A stretch of DNA of 64,000 nucleotides from Chrysomallon squamiferum (Eukaryota > Mollusca > Gastropoda > Neomphalida > Peltospiridae): NCBI GenBank assembly GCA_012295275.1, contig CM022670.1, positions 39,656,751 through 39,720,750 on the forward strand, written 5' to 3'. The position numbers and the translations under genes were made by a program. Shown here in pieces: positions 1-13,283 of the stretch. Every line of letters begins with the position of its first letter. Position 1 is the stretch's first letter. Below the pieces are notes generated by a model, which ran no database searches, was not told the DNA's origin, and saw only the letters and a list, made by a program, of their open reading frames with translations.

Positions 1-240
1 GCTGTTCTGCTGTTTCTACTTCGCGGGCCGTAATGTCGTCTGACAGACGTAATCGTTCACGTCTGCTCGCTCGAGGCGCGAATTCTCCCAGAGATTCTTT
101 CCATTCTCCAAGCTCTCGATGTCTTCTTCATTCTCATAACGTCCCGCGTACAAGACCGTTGTAACGAGCCGAGGATTCCAGTTTTTCTGACTGAGATCTG
201 GGAACCGTCAAAGATGGAGAACATGGGTTGAGATACCCCA
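1..240. other. CpG-rich, relatively GC-rich edge segment of unknown function
   Basis: The first 240 bases are visibly richer in G+C and CpG than the AT-rich DNA that follows; I count twelve CpG dinucleotides in the first 120 bases. A short open frame of 43 codons (ATG at 33, stop at 162-164) is rich in Arg and Ser but matches no family I recognise. The segment could be the end of an exon or a promoter-proximal island of a gene lying mostly to the left, or simply unmethylated intergenic DNA. No splice site stands out enough to call an exon. Confidence 0.3.
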
Positions 241-505
241 GAGACTTCAGAAAGAATAGTTAAAAGAGAGAGAGATGTTTTTTTGTCCCGCGTGTGGCCA
301 GGTAGAAAAATACACCTGAGAAAACATTAGAGTTTTTTTGTTGTTTTTTTGGAAGTTCAGATAATCTCAGTATTGTTACCAGTCAGACAGGAGGAGAAAG
401 ACTGCGTGCAGGCTGAGAGAATAAAAAAATGAAAACGTTATGCGAAAACATTGTGTTAGTTGGCAGTAGATGCAAGAGATATAAAACTGATGGGGTTTTT
501 GTTGT

Positions 506-536
<31 letters not shown>

Positions 537-694
537 CTGATCTGATTTAAACAAAAGGAAATTTGTTTAATTTGGGTAAAAAAAATAAAGAATAATAAAT
601 AAATAAAAGCAGAAAAAGAAGAAAAGAAGTTATTGTTTTTGAAACTATAATTTTTATTTTATTATAAACAAAATTGGCTTTCACAATACTAACA

Positions 695-700
<6 letters not shown>

Positions 701-766
<66 letters not shown>
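701..766. repeat. (GT)33 microsatellite
   Basis: A perfect GT dinucleotide run of about 66 bases, flanked within 110 bases on the right by a poly-T tract of about 30. GT runs of this length can adopt Z-DNA and mutate rapidly. Confidence 0.95.
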
Positions 767-769
<3 letters not shown>

Positions 770-864
770 AAAATGCAACATTTTGAAACGGGAACGGAAA
801 CACGGCTTACAATTAATATTAGTCGATGCACGTGCCATATCAAAAAGTTCCAGTTTTCAGACAA

Positions 865-901
<37 letters not shown>

Positions 902-1799
902 GATGCAGTTTTTATTTTTACGCCTACCTTTACTGATTAATATTAGTATTTAATAAGAAACAAATGCTCATTCTTTATTCTAAAGATAAGAAATTAAAAA
1001 AAATGTATTACTAATATCCAATATTTCAGTAGCCGTTCTAAATTAGGGAAGGAATTAAATATAACTCAGCGTTTTTCGCGAAACGTGTAATTATTTAACG
1101 GGCTTTTTTTTTATCAGATCATAATTACATAACGCGGATGAAAACGCTGGAACTGAAGCGCTTTATGACGAGATGGAAACGAAAGGCTGTTTGGTTTCGC
1201 CACCTGAGTATTCTTAATGAATTCGAGCATAAATAAACGCGTATTAATCACAGTTTGCGGGAAATCACAGGAAACTGCGGTTAACAGTGTTGCTGTACGT
1301 GTTATCCCAGGTTTCCTAGTCAAAGCAGATGTTACGTTTGAATCGACAGTAAAGAAAGAAAGAAAGAATTAAAAAGAAAAAAAACACACAGTAAGGAATC
1401 TGTACGAGTGTTTTGTATACACACACACTCGTCAAAACAGTTTAAAACGCGTTGCCAGCCTGACAGAAATGGCTGCTTGTTGCTTCAATAAATATAACTG
1501 TTTTTAAACGCCAGCGTTCATCGGTGTTGCAGATTGTTGCGTTCGCAAAGAAGCAACAAACATTTTAAGAGCTTCTTTACCTGTCACGCTGTCTGTTTGT
1601 ACGGCGGTCTGCTGTTTTTTAGCACCTGCATGACCACGTGACTGTTTTTTTTTTTTTTTGTTCTTCCTTCTTCTAATAAACTCCTTCATTTCAATCTTCT
1701 TTAAAAAAAAAAAAAAAAATTCCTCTGATGAATTAAATGAAGAAAACGAAGTCACGGAATGCAGCAACATCGCTTACTTTCCTGTGTCTGATTTCCAGA

Positions 1800-1868
1800 A
1801 AATAAATAAATGAATAAGAATAAAAATAAATGAATAAGAATAAAAATAAATGAATAAGAATAAAAATA
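1800..1868. repeat. Short AT-rich tandem repeat, about 21-bp unit, three copies
   Basis: The motif AAATGAATAAGAATAAAAAT recurs three times head to tail with almost no divergence, which suggests a recent local expansion. No associated gene is visible. Confidence 0.8.
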
Positions 1869-4800
1869 CATAAACATCTGGTCTTGTAACATTTTCCAAG
1901 AAGCTGTAATGAGGGAAGAAAAGAACTGTGGTGTTAAATCGTGTATTTAACACATTTTGAATCTAATGTTACAGAGCTTCACAGATAATAATTATATTAA
2001 GAATCCCGCAATTCAAGGGAAAAAATAGTTCTCTGCTAATGATAAACAGCTAGCAAAACAAGGGCAATTAAACAAAAACAAAAAATCAAGCAATAACTTT
2101 AGAAATAAAACAAATTGACTAGTACCAATTTTAGTTCAAACTTATGTATGGCATTCTTCAATGCAAACATCACATTAAAATCCTGAAAGAGAATCTGGCC
2201 AATTCTACTCTCTCTTTCTAAAGCTCATAAAATCAGCATTAAAATCAGCTGATGTAATTTTCGTTTGAAATCTCAACAACCAAAACTGAGCAAATGAGAT
2301 AAGAAACTTACTGATTAAATATTATATAAATTCCCAAAAAAATCTTAAATAAAAAATAATCATTTCTTTTAATTCAGTAAATAAATTTAGACTTGGTTCA
2401 TGCTAAATACAATGCGCTATAAAGTGGGGAATAAAAAATTATAAAAATAAACAATCGGAATTTTTTTAATTTTTTGTTTCTGTGTTAGTAGTTGTTAGTA
2501 GACCTCGAGGAATCCAAAAAAAAAAATTAATACAGTTAAACATTTCAGCCCCCAAACTGGTCTCCCCATCCAAGTAGACCAACACACGCCCCATTATCAC
2601 CATAGACTGGTACACCGCGTAAACGTCACAATTTAAAGGCTGCCCTGTCAGTTTCTAAATCTCAAACTGAAACTGTTTTATCTCCGATGGGCACTGGCTG
2701 GAACGGGAAATTGTTCAAAGGATGCGCTGAGGAGGATTGATTTTTAAGACCCATTAATAAGTAATGAAGGAATCTGAGTAAGATTCGAAATGGATACTTG
2801 AAAACCAAATGTTTCCTATTTTCAGAGCAAAATTTTGAAAAGCTTGTTACAATGTTACAGTGAATCCATTTCCATTTGAACGACAAACAAGATATTCACC
2901 TTATAAATAATGATCTGTTAGGCTTTTGTTTTTTGTTTTTTCTTCCTGTCTTTCTTATTTATTTATTTTCTTTTATTTTAATTTTTATTTATTTATCAGT
3001 AAAGGGATAATTTGATTGTTTGTGAGTATAAAATTCTATGATGCATTAGACAATTAATTATAGAGAATCTCTGTATTTTTGAAAGATGAAAGAGATTTTT
3101 AAAAAATAATAATAAATAAATAAAATAAAATGATATTAACAGTCATCTTATATATTTAACGGACGTAGGCGTCTAAAGAATATAATTCCATTAAATATGT
3201 AAACGCTGTGTATTTGAAAATCGAATCCCTCCATCGCTTCCAACCTTTCTATCTAAACATTTTTCAATTTCTGACTTTATTTCTGTTTGTTCTTTCATAC
3301 ATCCACCACACCCCCGTTCATTGTTTGTTTCTCTGGGTTCAAATTTATCTACCAATTCAATCAGATACAGCTTTCTAACTCTTTCATTATTTTGTTTTAA
3401 CAAAAAGTACCCATTACTTCGTTGTTTTGTGTGTTTGTTGTGTATGATAACAGTTATTGCCGTCTCTTGCAAATGTACTGAAATTGATCTGTATTCTCCG
3501 ATAAGGTTTGGATATTACCAGCTCCACGTATAATAACGATTGCATGCTATTTATACACACACTGTTATATTAATAGAATACCGCAGACATTTCTCTGTAA
3601 GACGATAATTAATCGTTAATTCGTTATATTCACATTGCCATTACGAAATACGTGTCATTACGTCATAACGTCCAGGTCACTTTGCGCTAGGGGAAGGTGA
3701 ACGTAGCTTGTTTCAATTAGTTCCTGGGTTTTTAATGAGCGGAAGGATACGTGAGAATAGTTCTACGTGATGAAGAGATTTTTTTTTTTTTTTTTTTTTT
3801 ATTTGATTTTTTTTTTTTTTTTTTTTTGAAATGACAGATCAATGGCAGGGCACGCATAAAGCAATATTAAATGTAGTAATTATATGACGTTAGAAGAGAA
3901 TTCGACAAATTCAGGATTTCGAGGAAAAGCACGTTGTGTTTACCGGCCGGACGTTTTGAAAGCTTTGCTTGCATATTATTAATCTGATCGAGAACTTTTC
4001 TCTTTTTTTCACTACGCCCATCATTAAAACAGTTTCAGGCCTGGTCTGGCCTGCAGAGGCACGTCCTCAGCTTTCTAATCAAAATGGCGATGACGGTTTA
4101 GAATGGAAGATGGTATTGGATTTCTCTGCGTTGGTCATGATGATCTCCGTTTCAATCAATTTAATTTCCCAGCTGGAGAACAATGGAATAGTAAGACTCC
4201 GTTACAGCTTAGACAAATAAAAATCAGCGTAGAAAGAGAAAGGACGAACCAGTTAAATGAATTAACGAAGAATAAGAGAATGAAAGAATGATAAGAAAAT
4301 GAAAGAATATCAGAATGAAAGGATGAGAGAATAAAATAATGGAATTAAAAAAAATGAGAATGAAATGAGAAAATGGAAGAATGAAATAATAAATGAACGA
4401 ATGAAGGTTAAACGACATCCAGTACTATCATTAGAAGTCAAATATACGTTTTTCTTAAATCTTTTCTTTTTGATGATATGAGAGGGGAAACCACCTCCGC
4501 CATTATATGTACCTACCAGTCTCCCATTTTCCCAAAACTATCACTTTAATACATCTCTTAATTAAGCAAATCTTGAAGTAAAATATAGAAGTAACCCCAG
4601 CCATTCTTGATCTGTGTTGAAATTAATTTCCTGATTAACTTATCCTATTTAGATAATTACTTCTGAATCGTGGTAAATGGGGAAATCGGAACAAAACAGA
4701 GACAGAAAACAGAATTTTATGTAAGGATTATTATTATTATGTAACATATAATTACTTTGTTGGCCAACATGTTTCTGTCTGTTCTTTCAGTTAATACAAA

Positions 4801-5591
4801 ACACTGAATTAGATAACAGCCGTGAAACTCAAATCTTTAAAGCGAAGATTGTGATTACATTTCGGTTTCTGTCTTAATCTAAGTGAATGATGCTAGGATC
4901 GAGACATAGTAACTTTTACTAGCTTAGAGATAAAAGCATCAATAACGCATGGTCTTTCCTTGATGCTCTATCTACCCATGTTTCTGATGGTTGCACGACA
5001 AATTCGAGTCGTATTGATATTTTGCTATAACAGCCATGCTACACCTTCCCCTGATCATTCCCGGTGAAACAGCACAGACATTCCACGAACAGCCACATAT
5101 CCACTCATTGCATCTTCATTTGCACATTTGTCTCATTAGTTCGGTTTTTACTGGTAAAAATCTTATCTAAATATACGGCGATTAGTGTCTCGTTATTTCA
5201 ACAAAACGTACAGAAATTTATCGAGTTAAGAAGGACTGGCGCTAGAACTGACGCAGCTAACGACTCATTTGGGCAATGTCGCCGTCCTCGTGGTTTTTTG
5301 TGTCACGGATTCACTTCAAGATATATGTTTTGTAAAGTCGTTTAACGATTCCCATCTTGATACAACAGGCTTTAGTTCGGAGTTGAATTTCGCATTGTAA
5401 TGATTAGGTTCGTTATAAAAGCAGCTATTAGCTGTTACAAGAAGATCCCAGAAAAACAGCTGCTGTCGATGTTATTTCAATTTATGTAATGCTTGAAACC
5501 GTAATTCTGAGTGATATTGATCATTTGGTTTTTATCGCAATCTCATATACAACATTTAGGTATGTATGACTATGTACGTTAATTTCTGTGA

Positions 5592-5595
<4 letters not shown>

Positions 5596-5644
<49 letters not shown>

Positions 5645-5848
5645 TGTGTATAGATAGATAGATAGACAGATAGGTAGATAGATAGATAGATTAGATAGAT
5701 TAGATAGACAGACAGATAGGTAGATAGATAGATAGACTAGATAGATTAGATAGACAGACAGATAGGTAGATAGATAGATAGATTAGATAGACAGACAGAT
5801 AGATTAAATAGATAGATAGACTGATAGATTAGTTAGATAGATAGATTA
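5596..5848. repeat. Compound (TG)n plus GATA/GACA microsatellite
   Basis: A TG run (5,596-5,640) passes into about 200 bases of interleaved TAGA, CAGA and GTAGATAGAT blocks with repeated TTAGATAGA interruptions. The higher-order recurrence of the same GATA-GACA-GGTAGATA module (near 5,650, 5,700 and 5,750) indicates amplification of longer units, not just slippage. This is a GATA/GACA family satellite of the type common in animal genomes. Confidence 0.9.
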
Positions 5849-5880
5849 CGATAACAAAACTGATCAGTATCATACAAACA

Positions 5881-6023
5881 AACACATAGATGCAGTCTTG
5901 AACAGAAAGGGACATTACTAAATACTAACGCATTACAAAGAGACTATGCTGTAGAAAAAAAAGTTTAGTTCAGGAACAAATAAAGCAGCCTTGAATAGAA
6001 AAGTACATTACTAGATATTATCT

Positions 6024-6058
<35 letters not shown>

Positions 6059-6240
6059 CTTAAAAACAAAACTTTAAATTCAGAAACAAATTCATACAGA
6101 AATGTAGTGACACATAAGCATAGAAAAGTACATTACTAAATAGTATCTCATTTAAAAAAAGAAACTATACTGAAGATAAAACCTTAAATTCAGAAACAAA
6201 AGCGTACACACATTAGCTGACACATAACACACGCAGCCAT
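5881..6240. repeat. Diverged three-copy tandem repeat, unit about 115 bp
   Basis: Three successive blocks share the order: a CACATA-like start, a tract like AGAAAAGTACATTACTAAAT, a CTCAT tract with an A-run, an ACTATACTGAAGA-like tract, and a close of TTAAATTCAGAAACAAA. The copies begin near 5,881, 5,985 and 6,105 and differ by substitutions and A-tract length. No open frame spans them. It is a small local minisatellite of no known function. Confidence 0.6.
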
Positions 6241-6739
6241 ATAACTTATTGATCATCAGACTTTGGTTTACCGCTTGCATAACGTACCAAAAAAGATCAG
6301 TTACGATACTTCTAATTTAAAATACATTAACGAAAGTCTGACTCTTTTTCTCCAAGACTTCTCTCTCTTGTGCGGTAATTAGAGCAACACGTAGAGAATG
6401 TTATTAATATTTTCTATTTCACGAAAAACTCAACCGTGGGCTGGGAGAGCCAGAAGGGAGTGGCTTTATTCCGAGAGCACTGACGCATAAACGTCTGTTT
6501 GTTGTTCTCTGAGAGTCTCTTTGGCTCACTGCTGATTGCTGATAAAGATCTGTTGAAAGAGCCATCGTTTCTGATTGCTCTTGGCTCTCGTGTATTATTT
6601 AACTACAAGTCTTCACGTAGCAGTTCTCTGATTTAACTGTAGTTATTTTGTTAAGAGTCGCTTTCTGACGTGCTACTTCCTCATCTGTTTTAAGTTACAA
6701 CAGGTATAACATCCCGGTAACCGTTCTACGAGGCCTTGT

Positions 6740-6772
<33 letters not shown>

Positions 6773-8255
6773 TGACGGTTTTATTAGGCCGTTCAGATGA
6801 AAAACATCTGCAATTCTCGTGACTGTTTTATTATTTGGGCTAATTCTTATTCTGAAAAAAATCAGGAAGGTTCGAAGAAAATCGGTAAGTTTTTTAAAAC
6901 TTTATTTTTAAAATTGCAGCAAACGTAACATAGCGTTGATATAAAAAAAAAATATGATGTTCAATAGCATTTGAAATTATCCAGCAAAACAGTACAAACT
7001 GATTAATATTTTAAACGTCTTTGTATAGAAGATGGACATGTGAACTAATTCAATCGACCAGCTAATGAGTTTGTCAGTCTGTCAGTCTTGTTGGTCGTTC
7101 AGTCTCTCTTTCAGATCTAATCCGTATTAATTTCATTTACCGAAACTTCAAAAGCTCGAACTAACAACTTTTGTGGCTCTTCATTCATAACAACAAGCAC
7201 CTCTCTTTTCTTTTCGTAGCAATGGAACCTATCAAATATGCGTGTGCAAATCAGACGAGAATATTTTATTTTATTTCTATTAAGCATGCCACTTCACTCA
7301 AACTGTACGGCGCCCGGAATGATCGAGGCTCGCGAAAGAGGAAATGAATTGTTTTTTGAATTACGCAGCGACTGGAAACGAGCTGTAAATGGATCATTGA
7401 TAAATATTGATAGCCAGAAGCATCCCAAGTGATATATACGTTCCACATCGGGACAGCAGCTGATTGAAATCGTGTTTTAATTTTAATTGTATTTTAAAGG
7501 CGTTTGGCTGAAATCTAGCTGAGACATGATGATATAACTTAACACGTCTTTAATTTTTGTTGTCTGTATTTTATTTTTTCTGAACATTTGTATTAACAAG
7601 TGAATAGAAGTATTGGGTTTTTGTTTTTGATTTTGTTTTTTGTTACTTCCCTTGTATATTATTTCTGCATTTCACAGCATTCACTTTCGCATTTTTAATT
7701 CGGTAACATACATTCTCGTGAAGAAACTCAATTTCTGTTTTGTGAAAGTTTTAAAAGAGAATAAATAAGAAAAGCAACCTTACAGTCTTCTGCAAACCTT
7801 TTCGAAGATCTCTGTAGGGGAAAAAAATCGTCATCTTTATTGTTTATCATTAACTAATGGCTGTAACAGCGTATGGCTTCAATCACCCGCAATTAAGAAA
7901 ACAGAAAGACAGGAAACCTGTAAATAGTTCATTCGTAAGTACAATACCAGACTAGACTGTCTCAGACATCAGCTTTATATACCAATCCTCGGAGAGCAAC
8001 GTAGGGATCAAATTATCTAAGTTGGTGACTATTTTTATTTTCTTTATAACAAAAACTTATATCCACACTGATTACTCCCCCTCCTCTCAAATCTTGATCG
8101 GCCCCTGAGACATGACACTTAACACTGTGGCAGAGTGCAATTAACACTGACGAGACTGTGCTGACGCCAGTGACCTCGTCTTCATAATGCATAACTAATG
8201 AACACACGGAAAAGTACATGACTCGTACTAAGTAACCACAAACACTGGATTGTTC

Positions 8256-8325
8256 GTCTGCTTGTAGCTGTTCTACGTCTGCTTGTAGCTGTTCTACGTC
8301 TGCTTGTAGCTGTTCTACGTCTGCT
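8256..8325. repeat. 21-bp minisatellite, 3.3 nearly identical copies
   Basis: The unit GTCTGCTTGTAGCTGTTCTAC is repeated exactly at 8,256, 8,277 and 8,298, with a partial fourth copy. Because 21 is a multiple of three, the minus-strand frame reads as a heptad-like ADVEQLQ repeat inside a 114-codon open frame (8,013-8,357). That frame has no other recognisable feature, so I treat it as a repeat and not as a gene. Confidence 0.85.
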
Positions 8326-8377
8326 CTTATCTTCCAGATGCTACCGGCTGCCTGCACGTGTCCAAATATAACCTGAG

Positions 8378-8408
8378 TAATAATAACAATAACAATAACA
8401 ATATTAAA

Positions 8409-8467
<59 letters not shown>

Positions 8468-8745
8468 CAACAACAACAACAATAATAATAATTACAATAG
8501 CAATAGCAATAATAATAATAACAATAACAACAACAGTAATAATTATAATACTAATGATAATAACAATAACAATAACAATGATAACAACAACAACAACAAT
8601 AATAATAATAATAATAACATCAATAATAATAACAATAATAACAGTATGACATAAACAATAATATTAATAACAACTACAATAATACTAATATCAACAACAA
8701 CAACAACAACAACAATAATAATAATAATAATAATAAAATAATAAT
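8378..8745. repeat. Long imperfect AAT/AAC trinucleotide array
   Basis: About 370 bases made almost entirely of AAT and AAC triplets with sporadic GAT/AGT interruptions. The plus-strand open frame it creates (a run of Asn codons) is an artefact of the triplet composition and has no start context or flanking domain. Confidence 0.95.
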
Positions 8746-8876
8746 TTGTTATTTGTGTATTATGTTAGGTTCACCTATGAGGTTATCTGTTTGATACACT
8801 TGTTTAGCTAGTTGCTTTGTTTTGTTAATATCCTTTTAATTTTTGCATATCAGATATATTGCTTTATGCCAGTTGA

Positions 8877-8996
<120 letters not shown>

Positions 8997-9324
8997 AATT
9001 TACTCGTTTAATTCAAAACATACTGTACATATTTTCTACTCTTCAAGAAATCGTGTATCTGTACACGAGAGAGGAAACCCGCTGTCGTTACTCCACGGGT
9101 AATTTTTTATCGATTAGTATTAACCGATCTTTTTAATACACCCCCCCCACTGGTTGGTCACGGGAAAAAAACGTGTGAAGTGCGTCATTGAGAACTGAGT
9201 GGACACATTTTAAAGTTAATCCTGTGGTTTGTTTTACTCCTCTGTCATTTGTTATTAGTCGTTATTTTTATTTTTATATTTATTTTTATATTTTTAGTCT
9301 TTATTTTTATTCTTATAGTTATTA

Positions 9325-9437
9325 ATTTATTATTATGTTGTTGTTGTTGTGATTGTTATTATTATTATTATTATTGTTATTATTATTATTATTATTATTA
9401 TTAATTGTTGTTATCATAATTATTATTGTTGTTGTTG

Positions 9438-9490
<53 letters not shown>
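9325..9490. repeat. ATT/GTT trinucleotide array
   Basis: Interleaved ATT and GTT triplets with a final pure ATT run at about 9,439-9,489. It is the reverse-strand equivalent of the AAT/AAC array at 8.4-8.7 kb, about 600 bases away, so the two could pair as a large imperfect inverted repeat. Confidence 0.9.
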
Positions 9491-9491
<1 letters not shown>

Positions 9492-9859
9492 TTTGTCGTA
9501 GTATTAGTATTATACTGTTCTTCTGTTTTCTACTTCAGTACTTCTGAAAATCGTTTCCTTGTTTGATTTTTAAAAACAAACAAAATACAACTGTTTTTCA
9601 CATCGCTGCTGAATCTGAGGTTTTACTTTAACACTAAACCTTTTTTTCTTAACCAGCATCTTTAAAACTGAATTATAAAAAAAAAAAAAAAAAAAAAATG
9701 TTACCTTTACTGCACTGAAAACTTCAAACGAGTTTTTCTTAATTCTTTGTTGTTTTTCTTTTTTCTTTTTTTCTTTTTTTAATTCTATCGACCATTAAAA
9801 TTAACTTGCATCTGTTTTGCTTCATGTATTTTACATCAAGACCGAAATTTAATCATCTA

Positions 9860-9991
<132 letters not shown>

Positions 9992-10049
9992 TGCATTATA
10001 CGCTTTTAATTCGCTACATAATCCATATTCCCAAAAATAATTTGTTGTT

Positions 10050-10107
10050 TTATTATTATTATTATTATTACTATTATTATTATTGTTGTTGAGTTGTTGT
10101 TGTTTGT

Positions 10108-10138
<31 letters not shown>

Positions 10139-10140
10139 TT
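10050..10140. repeat. ATT and TTTA tandem repeats
   Basis: An ATT triplet run (about 10,050-10,084), a short GTT stretch and a TTTA tetranucleotide run (about 10,106-10,140) sit side by side. No coding signal. Confidence 0.9.
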
Positions 10141-13100
10141 TGTTTTTTAATAATAAAGTGATACAGTTAAATTCGCTCACTGTGGAGATGTGGGTTAATT
10201 ACAACAATGTGAGGTTATTAAAGCTGCTTCCACTCAGCTTTGACGGGCTGTGACGTAGTTGATGATGTATTCACCCACATCTCGGTGTTACCTCTGTGTA
10301 ACATGTGCAAAACACACATCTCTAACACACTGATAAATTATTCTGTTTCATTAAGCATCTGATAGCTTTCCCTCACCTGCGACGGCTGAAATCAGGTAGG
10401 TACCTTTGCGAGGCGCGTGCAGAACGTGTTGAAGTGTGATTTTTACTACTTGTTAAAACTGTTCTGTGATTTTTTGATATTATTTATTTATTTACTAAGT
10501 AAGATTTACTAGTTTTTAATTCCGTTTTTATCTTTTATAAATATTTTCATAAATAATATACATACACGACATTTACATCGGATGGATTTTAAAAATCAGA
10601 ACTGTTTACGATATTAACCTCGTTGTTACCAACAGTCACAATTTGATATTAAACCTCAATTTTTTTTTTGGATTCATCAAATTTCCATTTTCTTCATGCT
10701 TTATCTGCAGGCTTCTAAGCGTTTCCTTGATCGATATAAATCGTTTTAAATCCTTTATAACATGACGTACGGAATCTGATAACTATTCTGAATCATAAAA
10801 AAAAAAAAAAAAAAAATATGGCATATCGTTGTCGCTAGCGTTTTATAAGATACAATGTCATTGTTCTAAAACACTGCAGTGTTTCAGTCTTGGAACAAAC
10901 AAGTCAGTTCCTAACGAATATGTCAAAGTCATCACATATGAAAAAACGATAAGGTTTGCTAAATGATTTTATACTCGGATGTAGGCGTAAAGGAAATTTT
11001 GGCTTGCTTCTGTGGGGAGAATCAGCTATTAAAATGTGCCTCCCGTGGGCAAAACATCTAGTTTTGTCAGACTTCATTAGGAGAAATTATTCTATTTCTT
11101 CCATCCTTAATATTAGTACAATACGTGAAAACTAAATATAGTTTATACTTGTTTTACTTCCATCATTACTAACATTACAAAAATATATCAGTGCGTTTAT
11201 AGTTTCTCCATATTTTGTTTCGGACCGTTTAATTAATGCTACACATTTGTTAGCAGCTTTATAATCAGTCGTTGTTGTGTTTTCCCACAGTTTCATTAAT
11301 ATTACGAATTTATTAGTTCGTATGAAATCGTTATATTGAAAAGCAGCTATCTCTGAAGACAGAGAGGAGCCAGAGATTCAGTATCTGTGGTGTGACGTAT
11401 CACTGAGTATTGTGGGTGTTGTGGGCGGCAGATGCGAGGCGGATCTGATGATCTGTGCACGTGGAGAGTAAACACTGTCGGGACGGTCACCTTACATTAT
11501 TGATACACGCTCTTTTCAACAGCGTTAAAGCGTCATTTGAACTGATCGCTATTAAAATCTATACTGGTAGCAAGGTTAGCAACTTTACACTGAAGCAGTT
11601 TATTTATTGTGGTTGTTTTTGTTGCTGCTGTTTGATGTTGAAGTCGGTGTGTATTTTCTGCGGTTTTCGTCTGATTTAGTTCTGTCTGTTGTTTTTGTTT
11701 GTTTGTTTCTATTTCAGTATGTTTGGATGTCTGACTCTCTGCATGTCTGTTCTGAGAGATAAAAAATCAAGTTACTAGGGATGTAGCAATTCTCTGTCAT
11801 CTCTCTTTCTCTCTCTCTAACTCATTCTGTCTCTTTCTGTCTGCTTACTGTAATACTACTCTGTCTTCTGTCATATTGTATAAATGTATTCAGGGCATTT
11901 TCGCGTCTGTTAATAGTTCGCGTACATAATGTAAACTTCGTAACTGTTTACAAGGACGTTATTTGATTGTGTTCACGCCAGTTTATATGATGTCGTTTAT
12001 CAATCAATCATTCATTGAATAAAACTAACACTAATTCAACGATCTTTGCTTAGAACACACTGAATATTTTACTCTGTATCAGCGAAAACCAAACAAAGCT
12101 TGAACTCACCGTGAACCTGTTAATTTGCGGAGTGTGATTTGAATAAACTACAAGGCAGTTTTAATAAAGCATTTGATCTTAACATGCTCCATATAATGTA
12201 ATGATTTTCACCCCCACTCTTGCTAATGTATATTTAACAACTCCCACTGGGATTCCAGCATGGAAGAAGCACACAGAAATGGTTTAAAGGAACACCTCGC
12301 TGGGGACCAGAACTCTCGAAGGATTCCCAGAATCCGCTCACTTTTAAATTCCTCCAATCAGTCGAACATTGGGAATTTTTTTTTTTTGTTTTTAAACAGT
12401 AAACCTATTACTGACATGCTCCATGAAAGTGAAAGGTGGGCTGCAAGCCAAAACGTTATGAATATCACTTATGTAGTCAGATCTTTGGAGACTGTGTGTG
12501 TTTCGCATCGCTAGAGGTTCCAGCTGTCACAGTCGCATTTTAAGGTAACGAAATCGTCGATTCTGATTTGTACGTCAAGCTGAAGATCGAGGGATTTTTG
12601 TCAGGTTTTTTCAGGGACGTGTTTTCGCGTGTCATTCCGACCGAAGACAAGAAAGTTTGGTGCTTGTAATGGTTTAATGTAATAAGGCTTGAAAGACAAA
12701 CTTGCACACAGAGGTTGTGCATTTTATAGGACAAACATTTTTCTCTTCACGTTGTATGTGAAATGACACAAGAGAAGATTTGGTAGTATGAGCTAAAGGA
12801 ATAGTTTTTTGTTTTGTTTGTTTCTTGTTGTTTTTTGTTAACAACTTTTCTTATTTTATTTTAATATTACAATAGTGAAGAATAATGTTTTCAACGTTAC
12901 TATGTCTATACAGTTGGTTACCAGAGAACATTACAGTACATGAATCTTTTTTGGATTACTTCTAAGCACACTTGTGAACTCTTCTGGAACACCGTAGATG
13001 TTTTGAATGTGTAGAAGTCCACACTAAAAGACCAAAGACAACAAAACTCACTGTGTGTTATAACTGCTTCTCCCCACATGGCAGGAGTTTATTAGAACTT

Positions 13101-13246
13101 TACATCTTCAGCTTTTGTTAACAATTAGTTCTTCTTGTTTTCACACATTTCTTTTTTTTTTTGGCAACGGTTGACCACACTGAGCTGCAGAATGTCGTGA
13201 CATCACGCGGGAAAAAAAAACAACAAGCAGACGGTTCCCGTGTCCG

Positions 13247-13283
13247 TATAAAACATCTGTCTTCTGCTCGGCTTAATTCAGAC
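13247..13283 (+). promoter_or_regulatory. Candidate TATA box and initiator
   Basis: TATAAAA at 13,247-13,253 is followed about 30 bases later by TTCAGAC (13,277-13,283), close to a metazoan initiator with the normal TATA-to-start distance. The site is on the + strand, 4.8 kb upstream of the receptor coding exon, and leads into the putative leader exon ending at 13,929. TATAAAA is frequent by chance in AT-rich DNA, but this copy lies in a locally GC-richer stretch, which is why I list it. Unproven. Confidence 0.35.

Noticed and set aside
547-940. Open frames reading long His-Thr or Cys-Val strings
   Set aside because: They are direct translations of the (GT)n array and adjoining poly-T; no domain, start context or splice support.
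8013-8357. 114-residue minus-strand frame with ADVEQLQ heptads
   Set aside because: The heptads come from a 21-bp DNA minisatellite; the rest of the frame shows no coding features.
8358-8654. 98-residue poly-Asn open frame
   Set aside because: Product of the AAT/AAC triplet array; no flanking coding sequence.
12260-12514. 84-residue open frame MEEAHRNGLKEH...
   Set aside because: No recognisable family, no splice framework, and a poly-T tract runs through the middle of it.
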